From Mycobacterium sp. (GTDB taxonomy: Bacteria > Actinomycetota > Actinomycetes > Mycobacteriales > Mycobacteriaceae), in assembly GCA_025965895.1 (NCBI GenBank), contig JAOPWC010000160.1, positions 40,488 to 104,487 on the forward strand: a DNA stretch of 64,000 nt. The letters are read 5' to 3'. A model generated the notes under the pieces. It was given only the letters and a program-made list of their open reading frames with translations. It had not been told where the DNA came from and did no database searches. The stretch's first letter is position 1. The number at the start of each line of letters is the position of its first letter. This document shows positions 24,759-32,361 of this stretch, piece after piece. The position numbers and the translations under genes are program-made.

Positions 24759-26236
24759 CAGAACCGCCGACGGCATCGCGGCCACGGGTGGTGGTCCTCG
24801 GTGACAGCGTTCTCGATGTGTGGCTGTCCGGAACGTGTCACCGACTCTGCCGAGAGGGACCCGCGCCGGTCGTGGAGGTGGACGGCTCGTCGACCTCCCC
24901 GGGGGCGGCGGGCAATACCGCGGCGAACCTGGTGGCGCTCGGGGCGCAGGTGGACATCGTGACCGTCGTCGGCGACGACGATGTCGGCGACTCGCTCGTC
25001 GAGCAGCTTCGCAGCCGCGGCGTCGGCACCGATCACGTGGTCACCGCACAGGGCTGGGTGACGCCCTGCAAGGAGCGCATCGTCGCGATAGGCCAGGTGC
25101 TGCTTCGGTGCGATCGTGGACGCACCGGCGGATCGTGTGAAGCGGCCCAGCTCGCCAAGCAGATTGCTGCAGCCCTGAAAGACGCCGATGCGGTCGTGAT
25201 CTCGGACTACAGCGGTGATGTCGCCGATCGTCGAGTGCTCGCGGAGCTGCACCGGTGGCGCCTGCGGCTGCCGCTGCTGGTGATCGACGCGCACGACCTC
25301 AGCCCGTGGCGGGCGCTCTGCCCGGATCTCATCACGCCGGACGAGACCGAGGCTGCGGCGCTGCTTGCCGATTGCGGCGCTCCCCCGCCCGGCGCGGCAC
25401 GGGCCCAATTCTTCACCGATCACCGCAACCGGTTGTTTCGGGGCAGCGGTGCGAACACTGTGGCGGTGACCCTCGATCGCGACGGCGTGCTGCTGCTCGA
25501 CGACGACAAGCCCGCGTACCGCACCCACACACGGGCCGCCCGGCCGGAAAACTGCTCCGGTGCCGGCGACACATTCACCGCGGCGATGACAATGGGGCTC
25601 GTGAGGGGCATGTCGGCTCCGGAGGCCACCCTGTACGGGCAGCTGGCCGCCGACACGGTCACCGCGAGGCCGGGCACGTCGGTGTGCTCGGCGGCCGAGA
25701 TCGAGCGCCGCGCCCACACCGTGTCGGGGCCGCTCATCTCCCACGACGAACTGGCCAGGCGCGTCGCGGACCATCGGGTAGCGGGTCAGCGGATAGTGTT
25801 CACAAACGGCTGTTTCGACATGCTGCACCGCGGGCACGTGTCCTACCTCAACGAGGCGAAGGCGGCCGGCGACGTGCTGATCGTTGCGATCAACAGCGAC
25901 GACGGCGTTCGCAAACTGAAGGGACCGGACCGCCCCATCAACGCTGTTGGCGACCGCGCCGCGGTGCTGAGCGCGCTGGGTTGCGTCGATTACGTGACCG
26001 AATTCGACGGCGATACCCCCGCGAAGCTGATCCAGCGGTTTCAGCCCGACATCTACGTCAAGGGTGGCGATTACAGCGTCGACATGCTCGCCGAAGCACA
26101 GGTCGTTCAGAGCTACGGCGGTGACGTGCGCATCCTCGGCTACGTCGGCGACCATTCGACGACGGAGACCATTCAGCGGATCCGCTCGGTGAGCGCGGCC
26201 CGGCCCGTCGATCAGGACCGGGCTTCTACGGCATGA
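24755..26236 (+). CDS. HldE/RfaE-like bifunctional sugar kinase / nucleotidyltransferase
   Basis: The 493-residue fusion has an N-terminal PfkB-type sugar kinase (about 10-320), with GDSVLDVWL, the glycine-rich SPGAAGNTAANLVALGA and the catalytic-anion-hole motif CSGAGDTF near 268. A C-terminal cytidylyltransferase-like domain (about 345-480) has FTNGCFDMLHRGHVSYL (HxGH-type motif near 359) and KGGDYSVDML. This is the order of D-glycero-beta-D-manno-heptose 7-phosphate kinase/1-phosphate adenylyltransferase. It is coupled to the GT2 gene upstream and faces the GT9 gene. Kinase specificity for heptose is inferred. Confidence 0.9.
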   Translation: MTEPPTASRPRVVVLGDSVLDVWLSGTCHRLCREGPAPVVEVDGSSTSPGAAGNTAANLVALGAQVDIVTVVGDDDVGDSLVEQLRSRGVGTDHVVTAQGWVTPCKERIVAIGQVLLRCDRGRTGGSCEAAQLAKQIAAALKDADAVVISDYSGDVADRRVLAELHRWRLRLPLLVIDAHDLSPWRALCPDLITPDETEAAALLADCGAPPPGAARAQFFTDHRNRLFRGSGANTVAVTLDRDGVLLLDDDKPAYRTHTRAARPENCSGAGDTFTAAMTMGLVRGMSAPEATLYGQLAADTVTARPGTSVCSAAEIERRAHTVSGPLISHDELARRVADHRVAGQRIVFTNGCFDMLHRGHVSYLNEAKAAGDVLIVAINSDDGVRKLKGPDRPINAVGDRAAVLSALGCVDYVTEFDGDTPAKLIQRFQPDIYVKGGDYSVDMLAEAQVVQSYGGDVRILGYVGDHSTTETIQRIRSVSAARPVDQDRASTA

Positions 26237-27386
26237 GCCGGTGCAGCAGGTCGCTCACTTCGTCCATCACCTCTGCGGGCGTCACATCAGCGACGAACGA
26301 CACGTCGTGCTCGCACCGCGGTACGTCCAGACGCGTGCAGTCGCGGTCGCACACCGGGCATCTGGTGGTCCACGACATCAGCACCCGGTCCCGTGACCGG
26401 CCCAGCGGGCCCGCAGTGAAAGCGTTTCCGATCCAGAAGATCCCGACGGTAGGCGTCCCGACTGCCCGCGCGAGATGACGGACTCCACTGTCGTTGCCGA
26501 TCAGCAGATCGGCACGGGCAAGCACGCCGCACAACGACGACAGGTCCAATCCCGCCAGCACGACCACCGCCTCGGCGGCCGGCGCCGACACCGCCGCGCG
26601 TGCCCGCTGCGCGACATCCTCCATCACCGACTGCTCCGCCGGTGTTCCGACTACCACCGCGCGCAGTCCCTCGTCCACGCAGGTGGCCACGATCGACGCG
26701 AAGTTCTCTGCAGGCCACCGGCGGCGCGGATCCCGGGCACCCGGGTGGATCACCACGAACGTGGCTTCCGACCATGGCAGTGCCCGCTGCGCGCGTGCCA
26801 AATCGGTGTCGGTCGCCGCGATTCGCGGTTCCAGTGTGACGGGCGTTGCGCCGGCCAGCCCGACAACTTCCAGCCACCGCATGGCCTCTTGTTGGTAAAA
26901 CCGGTAGGGAACCCAGCGTGTGAGCGGCTCGGCGTCGGGCGTGCGCGTGCCCACTGTCCATCGCGGCCGGAGGCTGAGCAGAAACGGATTGGACCACCGC
27001 CCGCCGCCATGCACCTGCACCCCGAGATCGACCGGGCGGGAGCGCATCTCGTCGTAGAACGTGTCCCCACTCGTGGCGTCGCCGAATCTCTCGTCAGGCT
27101 CGTAGACGCCGCGGGCGGGTGGCAACGGCACCACATGGTTCACCGGCGACGGCCGGTCGATCATCAGGTCGCGGTAGCCCGGCGGGGTCAGCAGGACGAT
27201 CTCGGCTTTCGGATAGGCGGCCGCCAGGGCGTCCATCGCCGGCACCGCCGACAGCACGTCCCCCAAACCGCCTCCGCGCAGCACGGCGATCCGGTTGACG
27301 TCCGGCCACCGCTGCTCGACCGGACCCACTGCCATCGCAGGGCTGCGATCGCGGGCGCACGCCGCCAGCATCGGTTCGGTGGTCAT
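26226..27386 (-). CDS. Family 9 (heptosyltransferase-like) glycosyltransferase
   Basis: This 386-residue GT-B enzyme resembles the ADP-heptose transferase family. Typical segments are IAVLRGGGLGDVLSAVPAMDAL, VVIHPGARDPRRRWPAENFA (donor site) and LIGNDSGVRHLARAVGTPTVGIF. Unusually, a cysteine cluster, CPVCDRDCTRLDVPRCEHD, follows near the C-terminus and could bind a metal. ATG at 27386 is chosen; the frame is open to 27521 but that part looks non-coding. Other in-frame ATGs lie slightly downstream. It converges with the HldE-like gene by an 11 bp overlap. Confidence 0.87.
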   Translation of the reverse strand: MTTEPMLAACARDRSPAMAVGPVEQRWPDVNRIAVLRGGGLGDVLSAVPAMDALAAAYPKAEIVLLTPPGYRDLMIDRPSPVNHVVPLPPARGVYEPDERFGDATSGDTFYDEMRSRPVDLGVQVHGGGRWSNPFLLSLRPRWTVGTRTPDAEPLTRWVPYRFYQQEAMRWLEVVGLAGATPVTLEPRIAATDTDLARAQRALPWSEATFVVIHPGARDPRRRWPAENFASIVATCVDEGLRAVVVGTPAEQSVMEDVAQRARAAVSAPAAEAVVVLAGLDLSSLCGVLARADLLIGNDSGVRHLARAVGTPTVGIFWIGNAFTAGPLGRSRDRVLMSWTTRCPVCDRDCTRLDVPRCEHDVSFVADVTPAEVMDEVSDLLHRLMP

Positions 27387-27619
27387 ACCGGTCGGTACCC
27401 TGCCGCATCCCGCCGGAAACCGCGCGGTGGCAAAGCGACTGCAGCCTTCGAGATCAACGAACTCCGGGTGTAGCCTCGACGAATTGCGGGTATCCGGCTG
27501 CAAGAACAGCGGAACGCGCATTGCACACCAACCCCCCTTGCACAGAAGTGATGCGATAGCAGCTCCTCGGTTTTGATGGCGCCGGCAACGGCCGACGCGC
27601 TGCCTGCTAGGAGTTTCAG

Positions 27620-28066
27620 GTGTCCCACTTGCCCATCGTGAAGCCCACCTGGCTGGCGCTGGCGCCGGTCAGGTTCGCGGCGCGACTGTTGCGCGACCAG
27701 CTCAGCCGCTCCACCGAACCCACCGCGGTGTCTCGCGCCGCCAACGCCTTCGCTGCACTCACCAACGAGGCGCGGTGGTGGCGGTGCGAAGAGCCGGGCT
27801 GGTGGTCGGTGCAGACCGTGTGGATCGGCACCGAGTCCGACGGTGAGATTGTCGAGGCCTTCGTCGGACATCCGGTGAGGATGCTCATCGAGGTCGTCGA
27901 CCATGGTGAATGCGGTGTGACGGCCATCGCGGATTGGAAGCCCCAGCCGCTCGTCCAACCGTATTCGGTTCGGGACCGGTCGTTCGGCGATGTGTTACCG
28001 GGCGGCGGCCCGGTTGAGGTGCTGGCACTCGAGCGGCCGCCGTTCGGCCACTGGGAAGCGGCCTGA
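27620..28066 (+). CDS. Hypothetical protein, 148 aa
   Basis: The GTG start has a TAGGAG ribosome site six bases upstream (27608-27613), supporting translation. The product is soluble, tryptophan-rich in the middle (EARWWRCEEPGWWSVQTVWIG), and ends with ERPPFGHWEAA. No signal peptide, membrane helix or known motif was recognised. It ends 9 bp from the stop of the sigma factor gene on the other strand. It could be an SRPBCC-like or DUF protein, but this is not shown. Confidence 0.65.
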   Translation: MSHLPIVKPTWLALAPVRFAARLLRDQLSRSTEPTAVSRAANAFAALTNEARWWRCEEPGWWSVQTVWIGTESDGEIVEAFVGHPVRMLIEVVDHGECGVTAIADWKPQPLVQPYSVRDRSFGDVLPGGGPVEVLALERPPFGHWEAA

Positions 28067-28075
28067 GCAGATCGC

Positions 28076-28972
28076 TCAGCCAGGGGCGTCCGTTCCGAGC
28101 GCCAACGGGTCGGCGGTCGCTTCGATCTTCACGACGAGGTTGTTGCGGACAGTGAGCACGACGACCGCGAACAGCCGCCGGCGCGCGTACGCGAGCAGCA
28201 CCGGTTCCCCGACGGGACCGTTGACCAGCGTGGCGCCCGGCCCCAGGTAGCGGAGCAGGTTTGTCGCGACTGCCGTGGGGCCGCGGTTGACCTGCGGCGG
28301 CGGCGCCGGTTCGGCCAACACGGTGCCGACGCCCCAGACCGTCGGATCCAACACCGCCATCAGCGCTTGCAGGTCCCCGCTGGCGCACGCGGCGATGAAC
28401 TTCTCGGTGACGAGATGGTGTTCGACTTGGGTGACCTCGAAGACCCCGGGCCGTGCCGCGCGAATCTTCTCTCGCGCCCGACGGGCAAGTTGACGGCACG
28501 TTCCGACTGGCCGCCCCACTGTCTCGGCGATGGAGTCGAACGGCATCTGGAACACGTCGTGAAGCACGAACGCCACCCGCTCGCCGGGGCGAAGCCGGCG
28601 CAACACCTCCAGCATCGCGTCGCTGATCTGTTCGTCGAGGGTGACTCTGTCCGCCGGGTCGGCCTCGCGCGACTGATTCAGCGCTGATCCGGCCTCCAAG
28701 GCTGTTTCCGGACCCGGCTCTTCACGACGGACGCGGGCCGAGCGCACCTGATCCAGGCACAGGCGTCCCGCGACGACGGTCAGCCACGCTCGCACATCGT
28801 TGATTTCGCTCAGATTGGCACCAGCCAGCCGCAGGTAGGTCTCTTGGGCGACATCCTCGGCCTCGCCGATATCGCCAAGCATCTGGTAGGCGAGGTTGAT
28901 CAGATAGGGCCGATGGCTTCGCCACGCGTCAGCCAACCCTTCGCCCGCGCGCATCGGCGACGAATCAGTCAT
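28076..28972 (-). CDS. ECF sigma factor with C-terminal NTF2-like domain (SigI/ECF41-like)
   Basis: The 298-residue sigma factor has region 2 around residues 20-85 (YLINLAYQMLGDIGEAEDVAQETYLRL) and region 4 around 125-175 (LRPGERVAFVLHDVFQMPFDSIAETVG then CRQLARRAREKI). A fused SnoaL/NTF2-like domain follows from about 185 to the end. This layout, without a separate anti-sigma gene, is that of ECF41 and of mycobacterial SigI, which it resembles throughout. Its own promoter has CGTAACG-N16-CGTC, the same form as that of the divergent NmrA-like gene, so it likely autoregulates. Confidence 0.92.
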   Translation of the reverse strand: MTDSSPMRAGEGLADAWRSHRPYLINLAYQMLGDIGEAEDVAQETYLRLAGANLSEINDVRAWLTVVAGRLCLDQVRSARVRREEPGPETALEAGSALNQSREADPADRVTLDEQISDAMLEVLRRLRPGERVAFVLHDVFQMPFDSIAETVGRPVGTCRQLARRAREKIRAARPGVFEVTQVEHHLVTEKFIAACASGDLQALMAVLDPTVWGVGTVLAEPAPPPQVNRGPTAVATNLLRYLGPGATLVNGPVGEPVLLAYARRRLFAVVVLTVRNNLVVKIEATADPLALGTDAPG

Positions 28973-28980
28973 GAAGTGAA

Positions 28981-29007
28981 GACGAATCAGCGCCGCGAAA
29001 CGTTACG
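28981..29007 (-). promoter_or_regulatory. Sigma-factor gene promoter, ECF41-type
   Basis: On the minus strand CGTAACG (29007-29001), 16 bp, then CGTC (28984-28981) end 8 bp before the sigma gene ATG at 28972. The form matches the divergent promoter and the remembered ECF41 consensus TGTCACA-N16-CGTC. Confidence 0.6.
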
Positions 29008-29015
29008 GAATTGCT

Positions 29016-29042
29016 TGTAACTTTCTCGCCCGCCGCCCCGTC
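29016..29042 (+). promoter_or_regulatory. NmrA-like gene promoter, ECF41-type
   Basis: TGTAACT (29016-29022), 16 bp, CGTC (29039-29042), then eight bases to the ATG at 29051. This is the same spacing as the oppositely directed sigma gene promoter. Confidence 0.65.
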
Positions 29043-29050
29043 CTGATGAC

Positions 29051-29887
29051 ATGACCATTCTCATCACCGGAGCGACCGGCAACGTCGGCCGACCGCTCGT
29101 CGAAGAACTCGTCACCGCCGGTGCCGACGTGCGGGCAGTGAGCCGGCACCCACATTCATCGGGCTTCCCCCCGGAAGTCGAGGTGGTGGACTCCGCCGAA
29201 GCCGCAGTACCGGGGGCGTCGGCGGTGTTCTTGAATTCCCGCGCCCTCGGCGACGAACTGGCCGCCATTGTCGAGCATGCCCGCCGCGAAGGAGTGGCCC
29301 GGCTCGTCGCGCTGTCGGCCATCAATGCCGACGACGACTTCTCGCGCCAACCGTCGCGGGTACGAGGGGACCGCAACAAGGAGGTCGAGCAACTGGCCGT
29401 GGAATCGGGGCTGCAGTGGGTCAGTTTGCGCCCGTCGGTGTTCGCCTCGAACTTCGCCGGGATGTGGTCGGCGCAGATCCGCGCCGGCGACATCGTCAAC
29501 GGCCCCTATGCCTCGGCGTCGAGTGCGCCGATCGACGAAGGCGATATCGCCGCCGTCGCCGTCAAGGCACTGCTCAGCGATGACCTTGTCGGGCAGAAGG
29601 TCCCCTTGACCGGTCCGCACTCACTCACCAACGCCGAACTCGTGGATATCATGGCAGGGGTCCTGCAACGGCCCCTGCGGTATCGGGAGATATCCACCGA
29701 GCTGGTGCGTCAGCGGTTCGCCGGGTTGGGCTTCCCGGCTGAATTCGGTGACGCCTACGTCGCGATGCTGTCCGCCACGGTCGACCAGCCGGCGCTGGTG
29801 ACCCATGACGTCGAGAAGATCCTGGGCCGGCCGGCGCGGTCATTCGCGCAATGGGTAGTCGACCACCGAAGCTGGTTCACAACATAG
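29051..29887 (+). CDS. NmrA-like NAD(P)-binding protein
   Basis: The 278-residue atypical short-chain dehydrogenase begins MTILITGATGNVGRPLVEEL, with the dinucleotide-binding glycines at residues 7-13, and continues with LVALSAINADDDFSRQ and WVSLRPSVFASNF. It lacks a clear YxxxK catalytic pair, as is usual for the NmrA/epimerase group. It is divergent from the ECF41-like sigma gene, a known ECF41 partner arrangement (carboxymuconolactone decarboxylase, oxidoreductase or epimerase genes). A 12 bp gap leads to the nitroreductase-like gene. Confidence 0.9.
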   Translation: MTILITGATGNVGRPLVEELVTAGADVRAVSRHPHSSGFPPEVEVVDSAEAAVPGASAVFLNSRALGDELAAIVEHARREGVARLVALSAINADDDFSRQPSRVRGDRNKEVEQLAVESGLQWVSLRPSVFASNFAGMWSAQIRAGDIVNGPYASASSAPIDEGDIAAVAVKALLSDDLVGQKVPLTGPHSLTNAELVDIMAGVLQRPLRYREISTELVRQRFAGLGFPAEFGDAYVAMLSATVDQPALVTHDVEKILGRPARSFAQWVVDHRSWFTT

Positions 29888-29899
29888 CTGGGAGACAAC

Positions 29900-30349
29900 A
29901 TGTCTGATCCTGTGCCGCCGCGCTGGCTGAAGCCCATGAACAAGGTGATGCTGGCCCTGCAGAGACTCGGCGTCCCCACGGGCCCTGCGATGGTGCTGAC
30001 CGTGCCCGGGCGCAAGACCGGCAGGCCGCGCAGCACGCCCATGACTCCGTTCCGCCTCGACGGCAACCTGTACACGGTGGCCGGCTACCCGGGCTCGGAC
30101 TGGCCGCGCAACGCGCGGGCCGCAGGCACCGGGACGCTCACCCGCGGGCGCAAGTCACAGCAGGTCAATATCGTCGAACTGACGCCCGACGAGGCTCGTC
30201 CGGTACTGCGGGCCTTCCCCGCCAACGTTCCGGTGGGTGTCGGGTTCGCGAAACGATCTGGTCTGGTCGCCGGCGGCACACCCGACGAGTTCGAGGCGCT
30301 GGCCGGCACGTTGTCGGTTTTCCGGTTCGACCCGATCACAAAAGGGTGA
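29900..30349 (+). CDS. Ddn-like deazaflavin (F420)-dependent nitroreductase-family protein
   Basis: This 149-residue split-barrel protein of the mycobacterial deazaflavin-dependent nitroreductase family has the typical LTVPGRKTGRPRSTPMTPF and YPGSDWPRNARAAGTGTLTRG segments that contact F420. The N-terminus PRWLKPMNKVMLALQRLGV may be amphipathic and membrane-facing, as in Ddn. It follows the NmrA-like gene by 12 bp, with a GGGAGA-type ribosome site, and probably belongs to the same sigma-controlled unit. Confidence 0.9.
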   Translation: MSDPVPPRWLKPMNKVMLALQRLGVPTGPAMVLTVPGRKTGRPRSTPMTPFRLDGNLYTVAGYPGSDWPRNARAAGTGTLTRGRKSQQVNIVELTPDEARPVLRAFPANVPVGVGFAKRSGLVAGGTPDEFEALAGTLSVFRFDPITKG

Positions 30350-30356
30350 GGCGCGG

Positions 30357-30758
30357 CTACTCCGGCGGAATGGACCGCGGAATGGACTGCGCCTCGAGCA
30401 GCCGTGCGAACTCGGCGGGCAGCTGTGACATGAGGTCCCTGAATTCCTTCGGGTCAATCCCCTGGCGAAGCGTGCGGAGCACGGCACGCACGCCTGCGGT
30501 GGTGTCGGTGTTGTTGAGGCCGGTGCGCGTGCTGACTTGCTGAATCAGGTCGTTCAGACCGAGTCGATGTAAGCGCTTGGCGGTGCCGCGAACAGTGTCG
30601 GCAAGGGGTTCGGGTAGCTGTCTTGCCAAATCCCTCGCCTCGCCCACACTCAAGCGCATCGCCAGGGTCTGCAGAACGGCACGGGTCAGGTCGGCCGCCT
30701 CCTCTTTCGACAACATGGACCGGTCTGCGACCGTGCGGTAATACTCCCGGGCATCCAT
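30357..30758 (-). CDS. DUF2267 family protein
   Basis: The ATG at 30758 gives a 133-residue, largely helical protein of DUF2267 type: DAREYYRTVADRSMLSKEEAADLTRAVLQTLA, then a repeated helix pattern with RTGLNNTDTTAGVRAVLRTLRQGID. The frame is open to 30902 but the extension is arginine/cysteine-rich and not protein-like. There is no signal peptide. The family has no assigned biochemical role. Confidence 0.85.
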   Translation of the reverse strand: MDAREYYRTVADRSMLSKEEAADLTRAVLQTLAMRLSVGEARDLARQLPEPLADTVRGTAKRLHRLGLNDLIQQVSTRTGLNNTDTTAGVRAVLRTLRQGIDPKEFRDLMSQLPAEFARLLEAQSIPRSIPPE

Positions 30759-30991
30759 ACATTCACCATGCCCTCGCCGAACCGGCATTGCACCAACCTG
30801 CGGTGCGTAAGAGTTCCGGTAACACCTGCCCCGGCATGCGTACTCCCGCCCACTACCCGACTCTGCGTCGCCAGGCCGGTTCGCGACCATGGGTGTTCGC
30901 ACCGCAGGCCGATGACGAGCGGCCGGAAGTGGGCCACGGTGGCGGGAGAGCTACTGCCCCTGGATTGACAACCTCGACAAAGGAGCCGCAG

Positions 30992-31603
30992 ATGCATGTC
31001 CGGTTCACGCTGCTGACCCTCGATCCGGAACGCGTCGACGATGCCGTGGCGTATCTCGAATCCGACGGGCGGACCCGCCTCGAGTCACATCCGGGTAACC
31101 GTGGGATGTCGCTGCAGGTCGCTTCCGACCTCGCCGTCGCCGTCATCGAATCGTTCTGGGTATCGCATGACGCGATGCGAGAAAGCGAACACCTCGAAGC
31201 GCCGGTGCGCGACAAGGCCATTCACTTGGGGTTGGGCACCGCGTCGGCTCAGCATTACCGGCTGGCCACCGTGTCGAAGATTGCCCGGGAACAGGCCGGG
31301 GCGGGTGTTCGGGTCACTCGGTTCGAGACCAACCCCGCGGCGCTCGATACCGCGATCGCCGGGTACGAGGACACGGCTGTCCCGTGGTTGACCGAGACAG
31401 ACGGCTTCGTCAGTACCACGCTGTTGGTCGACCAGCGCACGGGACGGCAGATCAGCCAGACGATCTGGCGCGATATCGACGCGCTGGCCAAGAGCCGAAG
31501 CGCCGCCGCGGCAATCCGGGTGGACGCCGTCGCCGCAACTGAAAGCACAGTGGTAGCGCTGGACGAGTACGTCCTCGCGTTTCGCTCCGCTCGCACCGAA
31601 TGA
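30992..31603 (+). CDS. Hypothetical protein, probable duplicated alpha-beta barrel (ABM-like)
   Basis: The ATG at 30992 follows AGGAG at 30981-30985. The 203-residue product appears to contain two related halves. Each starts with a strand, followed by a helix ending in a WLTETDGF- or ESHPGNRGM-like turn, and then VIESFWVSHDAM- or ISQTIWRDIDAL-like strands, as in antibiotic biosynthesis monooxygenase-type dimeric barrels. No catalytic residue is assigned. The longer frame from 30623 is antisense to the DUF2267 gene. Confidence 0.75.
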   Translation: MHVRFTLLTLDPERVDDAVAYLESDGRTRLESHPGNRGMSLQVASDLAVAVIESFWVSHDAMRESEHLEAPVRDKAIHLGLGTASAQHYRLATVSKIAREQAGAGVRVTRFETNPAALDTAIAGYEDTAVPWLTETDGFVSTTLLVDQRTGRQISQTIWRDIDALAKSRSAAAAIRVDAVAATESTVVALDEYVLAFRSARTE

Positions 31604-31617
31604 CCCGGAGCACCCTG

Positions 31618-32361
31618 TCAACGAGGTGGATCCCCGCGCCAAGTGAAACTGTTGACGTACTTGCCCATGTCCAGTGCAAGTTGCAGGTTCGCTCCCGAAG
31701 GATGACCCGATCCGAAGTCCGGGCTGAACTCGTGGTACGGACCGACCGCGGCGGCGATCAACGCGATTTGGTTCTTCACCGCCACCATGACCAGCAGCCG
31801 AAGCCGGGTGTAGCGGCCGGCTGAATCCTGCGGGTAGTCGTCCGCCACCTCGCCGTAGCCGAGTTGGTATCCCACCAAGGCGTTGGGGATTTCGTAGGCC
31901 TTGGTGGCGTCGGGATACTTCCGGCCGATCAAATCATCCGCGATCTGCTGCGCGGTGCGGTCCCTCGCCGGCTCGCCTAACAGCTCGAGAGTGCCCGTGT
32001 CCCCGCGAACGAAGTCGAGCACCACGCCATTGGGGTTCAAGGTCGCCTTGTACGCCGTGCCCGGCCCCGGGTATTGGACCGCGAATTCGCCGCTGCTGGC
32101 AGTGAATCGGGGATTCGTTTCGACCGGTGTTCCGATCGGGGGCCGCCCGCACTGAGGTGGGCAGACATAGCGGGGTTTGGCCGGCGTGACCAGCGCCGAC
32201 ACTGCGACCACCGCGGCGATGACCACGCCCAAACCGCCGCCCAGGATCATCAGCAGCCGCCGGTGGGAGGTATGGCGCACCGGTGCAGCCGCGTAAGAAC
32301 CCGCCGGGACCGCGTATCCGGGAAACGCGGTTGCCGGTGCCGCGGCCGCAGCGCCGCTCAT
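31618..32361 (-). CDS. Membrane-anchored extracytoplasmic hypothetical protein
   Basis: The 247-residue protein has an Ala/Pro-rich cytosolic N-terminus, one membrane helix (LLMILGGGLGVVIAAVVAVSALV, about 36-58) and an external domain of about 185 residues. That domain begins with a cysteine pair, YVCPPQCGRPPIG. It is the last gene of a three-gene operon in which each ATG overlaps the previous stop by 4 bp (S53 protease, zinc-ribbon membrane protein, this gene). It may be a substrate or partner of the protease; no function is recognised. Confidence 0.82.
   Translation of the reverse strand: MSGAAAAAPATAFPGYAVPAGSYAAAPVRHTSHRRLLMILGGGLGVVIAAVVAVSALVTPAKPRYVCPPQCGRPPIGTPVETNPRFTASSGEFAVQYPGPGTAYKATLNPNGVVLDFVRGDTGTLELLGEPARDRTAQQIADDLIGRKYPDATKAYEIPNALVGYQLGYGEVADDYPQDSAGRYTRLRLLVMVAVKNQIALIAAAVGPYHEFSPDFGSGHPSGANLQLALDMGKYVNSFTWRGDPPR

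Noticed and set aside
24542..26155. Minus-strand frame of about 540 codons
   Set aside because: It lies opposite the HldE-like and GT2 genes, which have intact motifs.
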